The notes below the pieces were generated by a model. The model was not told the DNA's origin and ran no database searches. It saw nothing but the letters and a program-made list of their open reading frames with translations. DNA of 34,899 nt from an uncultured Lachnospiraceae bacterium (GTDB lineage Bacteria > Bacillota > Clostridia > Lachnospirales > Lachnospiraceae), in the NCBI GenBank assembly GCA_944381505.1, contig CALWLK010000079.1, positions 1-34,899 on the forward strand, written 5' to 3'. Of the stretch, positions 8,829-16,936 are shown in pieces. A program made the position numbers and the translations under genes. Every line of letters starts with the position of its first letter. The stretch's first letter is position 1.

Positions 8829-10190
8829 ATGAATGCTGTTATAGTCGGATGCGGCAAGGTCGGAACAGAGCTTGCACAGACACTGGTAAACGACGGACAT
8901 GACGTTACTGTTATCGACAATGATGAGAAGGCCCTTGAACAGGTTGCGGAGGCCATGGATATCCTTCCCATTTGCGGGAACGGAGCGGATATAAATACGC
9001 TGAGAGAGGCGGATCTCCAAAATAAAGACATTTTTATTGCGGTGAGCCCCTTGGACGAGTTGAATCTTCTGTCCTGTGTCATAGCGGGCAGCGTAGGGAC
9101 GGCGAGGACTATTGCAAGAGTAAGGAATCCCCTCTACTCGAAGGAGACGGAGTTCCTTAAAAACAAGCTGGGCTTGTCGAAGATAATAAATCCGGAGCAT
9201 GCGGCGGCGTTGGAGATATTCAAGCTCCTCCAATATCCCGCCCTCACGAGGATAGACAGCTTTGCCGAGGGCAAGGTGGTGATATTTACAGTGCACGTAA
9301 ACAGTGATTATTGTCTCAGGGACAAGAGCCTTCAGGAGATAAGAGAGATCACAGGCTGCAATATTCTGGTATGCGCTGTCGAGAGAGCCGGAGAGGTCAT
9401 AATCCCCTCCGGAAACTTTGTCATAAAGGAGGAGGACGAGATCTCCATAGTCAGCACACTGGAGGAGATGAAGCGCTTTTTCAAATCCTTGAAGGTGAAG
9501 AACAAGCCGGTAGACACCTGTCTCATAACCGGAGGAGGCACCATAGCGCACTATCTTACAGACATGCTCCTCAAAAAGGGAAAACATGTGCGTATAGTGG
9601 AGATAGACGAGAGAAAGTGCGTGCAGCTCTCGGAGATATTTCCCGAGGCCGAGGTCATTCACGGAGACGGCACGGACAAGGCTTTCCTCCTTAAGCAGGG
9701 CCTTGACAAGGTCGACGCCTTCGTTCCCCTTACGGGCATAGACGAGGAGAATATAATAAGCGCCACCTTTGCAAAGAACGTGTCCGATGCCAAGGTCATT
9801 ACAAAGATAAACCGCACTGACTTAAACGATGTGATGGACGAGCTGCACATCGACTCGGCGGTATTCCCCAAGTTTATATGCGCCGACATAATAGCCCAGT
9901 ATGTCCGCGCCCAAGACAACGGTGTGGGAGGAAACGTGGAGACCCTATACCGCTACCCGGACAACAGGATAGAGATACTTGAGTTCAGAGCCAAGGAGGA
10001 CAAGGAGCTGATAGATATACCCCTCTCCAAGCTGGGCTCAAGGCTCAAAGACAATATGATAATCGCTTGTATCATCAGGGAGGGAAAATTCATAATCCCC
10101 TCGGGTGTAAACATGATAAAGGAAAATGACTCCGTAATAATAGTCACCACCCATCATGGTATATCCGCGCTTCATGATATCTTGAAATAA
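8829..10190 (+). CDS. trkA: Trk potassium uptake system regulatory NAD-binding protein TrkA
   Basis: 453 residues, the family length, with two tandem RCK halves. The first half opens with the Rossmann motif VGCGKVGTELAQTLVNDGHDV followed by VIDNDEKALEQV. The second starts near residue 230 with LITGGGTIAHYLTDMLLKKG and VEIDERKC. Each half is followed by a TrkA-C domain (SYCLRDKSL-like and DIPLSKLGSRLKDNMI). TrkA is a cytoplasmic nucleotide-sensing ring that gates TrkH. The channel gene follows after 16 bp. No cyclic-di-AMP or other riboswitch was recognised in the 190-bp upstream gap. Confidence 0.95.
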   Translation: MNAVIVGCGKVGTELAQTLVNDGHDVTVIDNDEKALEQVAEAMDILPICGNGADINTLREADLQNKDIFIAVSPLDELNLLSCVIAGSVGTARTIARVRNPLYSKETEFLKNKLGLSKIINPEHAAALEIFKLLQYPALTRIDSFAEGKVVIFTVHVNSDYCLRDKSLQEIREITGCNILVCAVERAGEVIIPSGNFVIKEEDEISIVSTLEEMKRFFKSLKVKNKPVDTCLITGGGTIAHYLTDMLLKKGKHVRIVEIDERKCVQLSEIFPEAEVIHGDGTDKAFLLKQGLDKVDAFVPLTGIDEENIISATFAKNVSDAKVITKINRTDLNDVMDELHIDSAVFPKFICADIIAQYVRAQDNGVGGNVETLYRYPDNRIEILEFRAKEDKELIDIPLSKLGSRLKDNMIIACIIREGKFIIPSGVNMIKENDSVIIVTTHHGISALHDILK

Positions 10191-10206
10191 GAGGGGTAGG
10201 GGGATC

Positions 10207-11649
10207 ATGTATATAAGTATAATTGCTTACGTTGTAGGAATGGCTCTCTACATAGAGGGGGCCCTGCTTATAGTGCCTATCATATGCGCTCTTATATACG
10301 GGGAGAGCATAATGCCGTTTATATTTACCGCTCTCATATGCTTCGGAATCTCTTTTCCCTTTACGAGGGTAAAGCCTGCTGTAGGCTCTCTCTTTTCGAA
10401 GGAGGGTTTTGTGGCGACCGGACTTACGTGGATAGGGCTTACCTTTACAGGTATGCTACCCTTCCTTTTCAGCGGTTCTATGACAAGCGTATATGATGCT
10501 GTGTTTGAGACTGTATCGGGATATACCACTACCGGAGCAAGCATATTGACGGACGTGGAGGCCCTTCCCAAGGGAGTCCTCATGTGGAGGAGCTTCATGC
10601 ACTGGATAGGAGGAATGGGCATACTTGTGTTCATGCTGGCTATAGTTCCCTTCACAGGCGGAACTCAGATGAATATAATGAAGGCCGAGAGCCCGGGACC
10701 CTCCATCTCCAAGCTGGTACCGAGAGCCGCGGATTCCGCAAAGATACTGTATCAGATTTACACAGCTCTCACCGTAGTCACCGCCCTCACACTCATAGCT
10801 TTAAAGATGCCTGTGTTTGACGCCCTCTGCATTACCTTCGGCGCTGCAGGGACCGGAGGCTTCAGCGTGCTCAACTCGGGCTGCTCCACCTACACTATAG
10901 CTCAGCAGGTGGTCATAACCATAGCTATGATAGCCTTCGGAGTAAATTTTAATTTCTATTTCTTCCTGTTTATAAAGAGGTCAAAGCTCGCCTTCAAGAT
11001 GGAGGAGGTCAGGTGGTACATAGCCATAATTGCGGTCTCAATAATCATTATCACCGTAAACGTGCTGTCCCACGGGATCTATGATTCGCCGGGGTTGGCA
11101 TTGAAGGACGCGGCGTTCCATGTGGGCTCTATCATAACCACAACAGGCTACGCCACCGCGGATTTGAATCCTTGGCCCAACCTGTCTCAGGGCATATTGA
11201 TACTGCTGATGTTTATAGGGGCCTGTGCAGGCTCCACCGGCGGAGGCCTTAAGGTATCCAGAGTTCTGCTCTTGGCAAGATCTTACAAGAGGGAGATAGC
11301 AATAGCCCTGCATCCCGACATAGTCAAGAAGGTCCATATGGACGGGAAGCCGGTGGAGGAGAGCGTTATACGAAATACAGGGGCCTACCTTTTCATATAC
11401 CTTGTTATCTTCTGTATTTCAGTCCTCATAGTTGCAATGGACGGGGAGAGCTGGGTGACCACCTTTACAGCCGTTGCAGCCACCTACAACAACATAGGCC
11501 CGGGCTTCGACGTGGTGGGAACGATGGGCAATTACTCAAGCCTTTCGGATCTCAGTAAGGTGGTATTGAGCCTTGACATGCTCATAGGAAGGCTGGAGAT
11601 ATTCCCTATAATGCTTCTGTTCTCCGGAGCGACATGGAGGAAATTCTGA
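10207..11649 (+). CDS. trkH: Trk potassium uptake system membrane protein TrkH
   Basis: 480-residue ion-conducting subunit, the usual length. It has four pore-loop repeats of the TrkH/KtrB superfamily: SGYTTTGASILTDVEALP, FGAAGTGGFSVLNSG, ITTTGYATADLNPWP and AATYNNIGPGF each carry the selectivity-filter glycine. SFMHWIGGMGILVFMLA and GACAGSTGGGLKVSRVL are further signatures. About ten to twelve hydrophobic segments are visible. The start ATG 10207 follows a GAGGGGTAGGGGG purine run. It forms an operon with trkA and a WYL regulator 4 bp downstream. Confidence 0.95.
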   Translation: MYISIIAYVVGMALYIEGALLIVPIICALIYGESIMPFIFTALICFGISFPFTRVKPAVGSLFSKEGFVATGLTWIGLTFTGMLPFLFSGSMTSVYDAVFETVSGYTTTGASILTDVEALPKGVLMWRSFMHWIGGMGILVFMLAIVPFTGGTQMNIMKAESPGPSISKLVPRAADSAKILYQIYTALTVVTALTLIALKMPVFDALCITFGAAGTGGFSVLNSGCSTYTIAQQVVITIAMIAFGVNFNFYFFLFIKRSKLAFKMEEVRWYIAIIAVSIIIITVNVLSHGIYDSPGLALKDAAFHVGSIITTTGYATADLNPWPNLSQGILILLMFIGACAGSTGGGLKVSRVLLLARSYKREIAIALHPDIVKKVHMDGKPVEESVIRNTGAYLFIYLVIFCISVLIVAMDGESWVTTFTAVAATYNNIGPGFDVVGTMGNYSSLSDLSKVVLSLDMLIGRLEIFPIMLLFSGATWRKF

Positions 11650-11653
11650 TATA

Positions 11654-12655
11654 ATGTCAAAGTCATCAAATCAAAAGCTGAAGCTTCTGTACGTTTTAAA
11701 GATACTTCATGATGAGACTGACGATGAGCATGGAATATCGGTGCCGAAACTCATAGAAAGGCTCTCGGACATGGGGATAAAGGCTGAGAGAAAGAGCATA
11801 TATGATGATTTCGAGGTCCTCAGGCAGTTTGGTGTTGACGTGATAGGTGAGAAGACGGGAAGCTCATATACCTATCACATGGGAAAGAGAAGCTTTGAGC
11901 TTGCGGAGCTTAAGCTTTTGACGGACGCCGTCCAATCCGCAAAGTTCATAACCGAAAGGAAATCCGGGGAGCTCATAAAGAAGCTGGAGAGCCTTGCGGG
12001 GAAATATGAGGCCTCAAAGCTTCAGAGACAGGTGTTTGTCACGGGAAGGTCAAAGGCCGAAAACGAGAGCGTCTACTACAACGTGGATCTCATATATGAG
12101 GCCATGGGGAAGAACAGAAGGATAAGCTTTCAATATTTTAATTGGAACGAGAAGAAGGAAGCCGTCCTGAGAAAGAAGGGGGCAAAATACGAGGTTAGTC
12201 CCTGGGGACTTTTGTGGGACGATGAGAATTATTATCTGGTGGCCTACGACGGCGACGCCGGGATGCTCAAGCATTACAGAGTGGACAAGATGCTAAAAAC
12301 GGAGATCCTTGCGGAGAGCCGGAGAGAAGGGGAGGACAGCTTCAGGCGTTTTGACACTGCGGAATACTCTAAAAGGCTCTTCGGGATGTTCGGAGGGGAG
12401 CTAAAGAGAGTGAGGCTTGAATGCGAAAACAACCTTGCAGGGGTAATGATAGACAGATTCGGACAGGATGTCATGATGATGCCCCTAAAGGATAAGCCTG
12501 CCTTCATTGTGAGCTTTGATGCTTTTTTGAGCCCGCAGCTTCTGGGCTGGATCTTCGGTTTGGGGCCGGGAGTGCGTATACTTGGACCGGAACCACTAAG
12601 GGAAATGTTTAAAAAGAGAATAGACAGCTTGAAAAGCTGCCTTGATAATGCCTGA
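11654..12655 (+). CDS. WYL-domain transcriptional regulator (HTH_11-WYL-WCX)
   Basis: 333-residue predicted DNA-binding regulator, the usual size. The N-terminus (about 8-70) is a winged-helix region with DDEHGISVPKLIERLSDMG and RKSIYDDFEVLRQFG. The WYL domain (about 145-220) contains RRISFQYFNWN and a YYLVAYDGDAGMLKHYRVDK segment, and a WCX-like C-terminal part follows. Only 4 bp separate it from trkH, and its GGAGG ribosome site lies inside the trkH end, so it is translationally linked to the potassium genes. Linkage may mean that it senses something related to ionic or nucleotide state, but WYL regulators sit next to many unrelated genes. Confidence 0.9.
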   Translation: MSKSSNQKLKLLYVLKILHDETDDEHGISVPKLIERLSDMGIKAERKSIYDDFEVLRQFGVDVIGEKTGSSYTYHMGKRSFELAELKLLTDAVQSAKFITERKSGELIKKLESLAGKYEASKLQRQVFVTGRSKAENESVYYNVDLIYEAMGKNRRISFQYFNWNEKKEAVLRKKGAKYEVSPWGLLWDDENYYLVAYDGDAGMLKHYRVDKMLKTEILAESRREGEDSFRRFDTAEYSKRLFGMFGGELKRVRLECENNLAGVMIDRFGQDVMMMPLKDKPAFIVSFDAFLSPQLLGWIFGLGPGVRILGPEPLREMFKKRIDSLKSCLDNA

Positions 12656-12675
12656 AAATAATATGATTGAAAGTT

Positions 12676-13995
12676 CTACGCCTTTTCCTTGGGAAGCGCC
12701 ACGTTCAGGAAAATAGCCACTACAGTCGCTATGACCACCGGGCTCTTTCCGAATACGGTGGAGACCCATTCGGGAAAGGCCGAAAGGCATCCGGAGGCCT
12801 GAGTGACGCCCATTCCCAGAGCGGTGGCAAGGCCGACTATAGACACGTCTCTTGATGAAGGCCTGTCGGAGAGGGCAAGCCTTATGCCTGTCATGGCGAT
12901 GGAGGCAAATACGGATACTGTAGCTCCTCCGAGCACGCAGTAGGGTATGGTGGTGAGGAGGGCTGAAAATTTCGGTGAAAGTCCCGCCGCAAGGATTATT
13001 ATTCCGGCCAACCCCAGGACTGTGCGGTTTATGACCCTTGTGGTGGTGACTATACCCACATTCTGGCTGTAGGTGGCAGTTGGAAGTCCGCCGAAGAAGG
13101 CGCTTATTATATTTGTGATGCCGTAGCCTGTTATGGCTCCCTTAAGCTCGCTGTTGGTGGGAGCCCTGTCCATGGCCCCGGAGGTGGTGGCGGAGAAATC
13201 ACCTATGGCCTGAATGGAGTTTACCGCGAACAGTATACCTATAGCCACGCAGGCCGAAGGCTCAAACTCCATGCCGAAGTGAAGAAATCTCGGGGGAGCA
13301 AACATTCCGGCCTCCGCTACCGCATCAAAGCTTACCATCCCTAATACAGCGGCAGCCGCATAGCCGAAGGACATGGCAACAAGTATGGCTGCAAGCTTTA
13401 CAAAGCCTTTGAAAAAGTGGGTGAGGACCGTGACGAATGCCAGAGTCAAAAGTGCCACAGCCCAATTTTTGACGGAACCGTAGTCCGCGCTGCCCGTTCC
13501 TCCTGCCATGTAGTTGACAGCGGTGGGATACAGGGACAGCCCTATGTTGAATACTACCGTCCCCGCGACCAAGGGCGGGAAAAATCTCCTTATTTTGTCT
13601 ATGGACAGGCCGACTATGATCGCTATCACGCCTCCCACAACCTGAGCCCCCAATATGGCGTCTATTCCCGAGGCGACAGCTATGGACTGCATGCTGAGAA
13701 CATAGGAGAAGCTGACTCCTATAATGACCGGAAGCCCGGCGCCTATCTGTAATCCCTTTGAGAGCTTGAGAGGAAAGAGCATGAGGAAGGTTGAGAGGGC
13801 GGAAAAGACGAGGGAGGCCTGTATCAATATGACCCTGTCCGCACTTTGGAGACCCGCGGTACCCGATACTATTATAGCCGGAGTGACGCAGCCCACCACC
13901 ATGGCGACGACATGCTGAAGCGCAAGGGGAAGAGCCTGAGAAAATTTCGGCACTCCTTTGTATTCAAAAACCGAAGCATAGCTTTTTTCATTCAT
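12676..13995 (-). CDS. NCS2-family nucleobase:cation symporter (uracil-xanthine permease family)
   Basis: 439-residue membrane transporter on the minus strand, with length and about fourteen hydrophobic segments as expected for NCS2. The motif QNVGIVTTTRVINR matches the NCS2 signature that lines the binding site. The N-terminal half has LALQHVVAMVVGCVTPAIIV with the conserved Gln-His pair of helix 1, and GDFSATTSGA lies in the helix 8 region. The family imports xanthine, urate, hypoxanthine or uracil with protons. The motif alone suggests a purine rather than uracil, but substrate assignment is uncertain. It converges with the WYL gene (20-bp gap) and is monocistronic. No purine riboswitch was seen upstream. 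Confidence 0.9.
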   Translation of the reverse strand: MNEKSYASVFEYKGVPKFSQALPLALQHVVAMVVGCVTPAIIVSGTAGLQSADRVILIQASLVFSALSTFLMLFPLKLSKGLQIGAGLPVIIGVSFSYVLSMQSIAVASGIDAILGAQVVGGVIAIIVGLSIDKIRRFFPPLVAGTVVFNIGLSLYPTAVNYMAGGTGSADYGSVKNWAVALLTLAFVTVLTHFFKGFVKLAAILVAMSFGYAAAAVLGMVSFDAVAEAGMFAPPRFLHFGMEFEPSACVAIGILFAVNSIQAIGDFSATTSGAMDRAPTNSELKGAITGYGITNIISAFFGGLPTATYSQNVGIVTTTRVINRTVLGLAGIIILAAGLSPKFSALLTTIPYCVLGGATVSVFASIAMTGIRLALSDRPSSRDVSIVGLATALGMGVTQASGCLSAFPEWVSTVFGKSPVVIATVVAIFLNVALPKEKA

Positions 13996-14038
13996 ACTTT
14001 GAGTCTCTCTGAAATGGCATTAAATTTAATATATCGAT

Positions 14039-14067
14039 ATTATATACGGATTTGGTGTACGGTGCAA
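14039..14067 (-). promoter_or_regulatory. Candidate sigma-A promoter of the NCS2 permease gene
   Basis: On the minus strand TTGCAC (14067-14062), a 17-bp spacer and a perfect TATAAT (14044-14039) lie about 44 bp upstream of the start codon. The -35 box is weak. Confidence 0.55.
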
Positions 14068-14083
14068 GCGGAGACCTGAGGCA

Positions 14084-14101
14084 TGCGGGATGCAGCCCGC
14101 A
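14084..14101. repeat. Small GC hairpin in the 14.0-14.35 kb intergenic region
   Basis: TGCGGG and CCCGCA form a perfect 6-bp stem around ATGCAG. There is no T tract on either side, so it is not a convincing terminator. It lies just upstream of the minus-strand permease promoter. Confidence 0.4.
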
Positions 14102-14231
14102 CATGAAATGAGGTAATTATATTTTAATATTTTTTGAAAAAGGCTTCTCATAGAAGGAAAAGCTTCTGACAGAGTGTTTACAAGTAAAAAAGAGCCCTTT
14201 AGAATAAAAAAGCATGATTCAAATCCGAAAG

Positions 14232-14301
14232 CACATCTTAAATGAGGCGGCTCGGTCCTTATATTGTCTTTACGGGTCCGAGCCGCATCACACATCTTAA
14301 A
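14232..14301. repeat. Palindrome flanked by 11-bp direct repeats
   Basis: CACATCTTAAA occurs at 14232-14242 and again at 14291-14301. Between the copies lies an inverted repeat, TGAGGCGGCTCGG against CCGAGCCGCATCA (12 of 13 pairs). Neither side has a terminator-like T tract. The arrangement resembles a tiny insertion with target duplication or an excision scar. It could also be a regulatory palindrome for the Rpn remnant starting at 14352. Confidence 0.5.
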
Positions 14302-14351
14302 ATCGATTGAATATGCCCCTGATAAAATATATAATAAGGACAGAAGGACAC

Positions 14352-14949
14352 ATGACGGAAATAAGAGAGAACGAGAGATGGGAGGCCATAGGACTCTCGG
14401 ATGATTATCTGTTCGGGAAGGTGATGAGCGATCCGAAGATCTGCAGGAAGCTTTTGGAACTCATTATCCCTGAAATAAAGATAGGGAGGATAGAATACCC
14501 GGAGGCGCAGAAAAGCATAACGGAGGGAGCGGACGCAAAGAGCGTAAGGCTTGACGTGTATGCTAAGGACGAAAAGGATACGGTCTATAACATAGAGATG
14601 CAGAGGGCGGACACGGGAGAGTTGGAAAAGCGGAGCAGATACTATCAGGGGATGATAGACCTGCAGCTGACGGAGAGAGGCGGAAGCTACAAAAAGCTGA
14701 ACAAGAGCTACGTGATATTTATATGCTTGAAAGATATTTCTCAATGCGGGAGGAGTGCGGGATGATGTCGGAGAGAGCCTTAAGGCTGTATTGGACTACA
14801 TAGGTGGGAGAGAGAGTAAAGGAGACAGGTTTGTGGATGAACTAAAGGAAGCTGTCGGAAAGGCAAAGATGAGAAAGGAATGGAGGCGGGAGTATATGAC
14901 TTTAATTTGCATTTGGCGAGGCGGAGGCAAGAAAATTTTTGCAGATTGA
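14352..14949 (+). pseudogene. Rpn-family PD-(D/E)XK recombination-promoting nuclease/putative transposase, disrupted
   Basis: The first part (14352-14765) matches the N-terminal half of Rpn/transposase-31-like nucleases: GLSDDYLFGKVMSD, KSVRLDVYAKDEKDTVYNIE with the catalytic Asp and the E-x-Q end (IEMQ), and KSYVIFICLKDIS. It then runs out of frame after Gln in CGRSAG. The typical continuation NAGGVRDDVGESLKAVLDYI followed by MRKEWRREYMTL is found in another frame (about 14743-14949). The middle segment that normally joins these is missing, so a deletion of some tens of codons shifted the frame. The C-terminal tail after REYMTL also does not resemble the family. ATG 14352 is preferred over the upstream TTG because AGAAGGA precedes it. 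It is likely inactive. Confidence 0.75.
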
Positions 14950-15005
14950 AAAATAAGGTTAAAAATGTAAAATCTGATAATTTTTGTATTTTTTATAAAT
15001 TTTAC

Positions 15006-15034
15006 TTGAAATTTATAAGGGAATACTATATACT
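15006..15034 (+). promoter_or_regulatory. Sigma-A promoter of pyrG
   Basis: TTGAAA (15006-15011), 17-bp spacer, TATACT (15029-15034). The expected start is near 15041, giving an untranslated leader of about 105 nt that includes the hairpin at 15066-15121. Confidence 0.7.
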
Positions 15035-15065
15035 CAAAAAGTTTTTAAATGTTGCTTTTAGATTT

Positions 15066-15121
15066 AAAGCGTTCTTTTGGGGAGGGGGATCATTCTTACT
15101 TCTCTAAGAGACGCTTTTTTT
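15066..15121 (+). terminator. Candidate transcription attenuator in the pyrG leader
   Basis: AAAGCGT (15066-15072) pairs with ACGCTTT (15111-15117), and after one bulged T the stem continues with CTTTT against AAGAG. A run of T follows directly. It lies between the promoter and the pyrG start, so it should act as a leader terminator rather than the end of a gene. The loop carries the G-rich run GGGGAGGGGG. In Bacillus subtilis pyrG is controlled by CTP-sensitive attenuation, but here the presumed start does not read GGGC, so the mechanism may differ. Confidence 0.65.
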
Positions 15122-15145
15122 GCTTGCAGGAAGGGGGCGTAAGCT

Positions 15146-16747
15146 ATGAACACAAAGTATGTTTTTGTCACAGGAGGAGTGGTTTCGGGACTCGGAAAGG
15201 GGATAACAGCCGCTTCTTTAGGTAGGCTCCTTAAACAAAGGGGCTTTAAGATAGCGGCTCAGAAGCTGGATCCTTATCTCAACGTGGATCCGGGAACAAT
15301 GAATCCCTATCAGCACGGCGAGGTGTTTGTTACGGAGGACGGAGCCGAGACAGATCTTGACCTCGGACATTACGAGAGGTTTACTGATGAAGACCTCAAC
15401 AAATATTCAAATCTCACCTCGGGAAAGGTGTATTGGAATATCTTAAACAAGGAAAGAAGGGGAGAGTATCTGGGAAATACCGTGCAGGTGATCCCCCATG
15501 TTACCAATGAGATAAAGGACTTCATTTACAACGTGGGAAGGAAGACGGATGCGGATATCGTGATAACAGAGGTGGGAGGGACCACCGGAGACATAGAGAG
15601 CAGACCTTTTATAGAAGCCATAAGACAGGTGGGACTTGAGCAGGGGCCGGAGAACACAGTGTACATACACGTTACCCTGGTACCATATCTTTCGGGAAGC
15701 GATGAGTATAAGACCAAGCCTACACAGCATTCTGTGGGAGAGCTTCAGGGGATGGGTGTAAAGCCCGATATTATCGTGCTGAGAAGCGACGGACCTTTGG
15801 GGGAGGATATAAGGAGGAAGGTTGCGCTCTTTTGTAATGTCCGGGAGGAGTGTGTCATTGAAAATGTAACTCTCTCCGAGCTTTATGAGGCTCCGTTAAT
15901 GCTTGAAAAGGAGGGACTGTCCGATATCGTGCTCGAAGGGCTTCATCTGTCGGCGCCAAAGGCGGATCTGACGGAGTGGAACGATATGCTCGGACGGATA
16001 AAGAGTGCGGACAAAAGTTTGACAATAGGCCTTGTGGGGAAGTATGTGGGCCTTCACGACGCGTACCTTTCAGTGGCTGAGGCCATACGCCATGCGAGCT
16101 ATGGCTTGGGAGCAAAGCCCGAGATAAAGTGGATAGATTCCGAGAGGCTCAACAGGGAAAATGCGGGAGATATATTGGGCGGCTGCGACGGAGTCATAGT
16201 TCCCGGTGGCTTCGGGCAAAGAGGGATATCGGGAATGATCGAGGCCGCCCGCTATTGCCGTGAGAATAAAAAGCCATATCTGGGGATATGTCTCGGCATG
16301 CAGACAGCCGTAATAGAGTTTGCGAGAAATGTGTGCGGGATAAAGGACGCCGATTCAGGAGAGTTTGCCCCTGACTGTCCTCACAAAGTGATCGACTTTC
16401 TCCCGGATCAGAGCGAGGGCGTGGACAAGGGAGGTACCCTGAGGCTTGGGGCATATCCCTGTACGCTCAATAAGGAGAGCCGCATGTATAAACTGTACGG
16501 AAGGGAGGAGATTTCCGAGAGACACAGACACCGCTATGAATTCAACAACTGTTTCAGAGACATTTTTTCGGAAAACGGCCTCATGTTGAGCGGGACCTCG
16601 CCGGACGGACGCTTGGTGGAGGCTATAGAGGTAAAGGAACACCCCTACTATGTGGGTGTACAGTTCCATCCCGAATTCAAGAGCAGGCCCGACAAACCCC
16701 ATCCCCTGTTTACGGGGCTCATAAGGGCGGCATTGGCGGAAAGATAA
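15146..16747 (+). CDS. pyrG: CTP synthase
   Basis: 533 residues, the normal length. It makes CTP from UTP, ATP and glutamine, the last step of pyrimidine nucleotide synthesis. The synthetase domain begins with the P-loop region [20 protein letters not shown], and [20 protein letters not shown] and the [14 protein letters not shown] block are also intact. The glutaminase domain starts near residue 290 ([20 protein letters not shown]) and has the nucleophile motif [15 protein letters not shown] and the His-Glu pair in GVQFHPEF. The start is ATG 15146 after AGGAAGGGGGCG. It is monocistronic, preceded by its own promoter and attenuator-like hairpin. Confidence 0.98.
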   Translation: MNTKYVFVTGGVVSGLGKGITAASLGRLLKQRGFKIAAQKLDPYLNVDPGTMNPYQHGEVFVTEDGAETDLDLGHYERFTDEDLNKYSNLTSGKVYWNILNKERRGEYLGNTVQVIPHVTNEIKDFIYNVGRKTDADIVITEVGGTTGDIESRPFIEAIRQVGLEQGPENTVYIHVTLVPYLSGSDEYKTKPTQHSVGELQGMGVKPDIIVLRSDGPLGEDIRRKVALFCNVREECVIENVTLSELYEAPLMLEKEGLSDIVLEGLHLSAPKADLTEWNDMLGRIKSADKSLTIGLVGKYVGLHDAYLSVAEAIRHASYGLGAKPEIKWIDSERLNRENAGDILGGCDGVIVPGGFGQRGISGMIEAARYCRENKKPYLGICLGMQTAVIEFARNVCGIKDADSGEFAPDCPHKVIDFLPDQSEGVDKGGTLRLGAYPCTLNKESRMYKLYGREEISERHRHRYEFNNCFRDIFSENGLMLSGTSPDGRLVEAIEVKEHPYYVGVQFHPEFKSRPDKPHPLFTGLIRAALAER

Positions 16748-16753
16748 ACGGGA

Positions 16754-16776
16754 TCCCCTGCCGCCGCAATCGGGGA
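16754..16776 (+). repeat. Hairpin just after pyrG
   Basis: TCCCC and GGGGA flank a 13-nt loop 7 bp after the pyrG stop codon. No T tract follows, so it may only stabilise the mRNA 3' end. Confidence 0.4.
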
Positions 16777-16797
16777 GTGAATTGATATACAATAAAA

Positions 16798-16815
16798 GGG
16801 CCCCTCTGCGGGCCC
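16798..16815 (-). terminator. GGGCCC hairpin, terminator-like when read on the minus strand
   Basis: Two GGGCCC blocks pair around CTCTGC. On the plus strand the hairpin is followed by AACAAAAATATT. On the minus strand it is followed by TTTTATTG, which looks more like a terminator. It may therefore stop transcription entering from the right, or work weakly for pyrG. Confidence 0.4.
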
Positions 16816-16901
16816 AACAAAAATATTATACAACATAAATTGTATTTTTTTAATAACAATTTTAACCAAAAATCAAGCATTTCTTTCAGTTGTTTTGTCA
16901 A

Positions 16902-16930
16902 TAGATATTCAGGGAACTCTGTGGTATTAT
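16902..16930 (+). promoter_or_regulatory. Extended -10 promoter for the large non-coding RNA
   Basis: TAGATA (16902-16907, 4 of 6 consensus bases), a 17-bp spacer ending in TGG, and TATTAT (16925-16930). The TGnTATnAT arrangement is an extended -10. The predicted start is near 16937. Confidence 0.55.
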
Positions 16931-16936
16931 AAAGAC

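Noticed and set aside
13996..14100. Purine riboswitch before the NCS2 permease
   Set aside because: The conserved three-way-junction sequences of the purine aptamer are not found on the minus strand here.
14026..14295. Minus-strand 89-residue frame in the 14.0-14.3 kb gap
   Set aside because: No recognisable family, no ribosome site, and it runs across the palindrome and the permease promoter.
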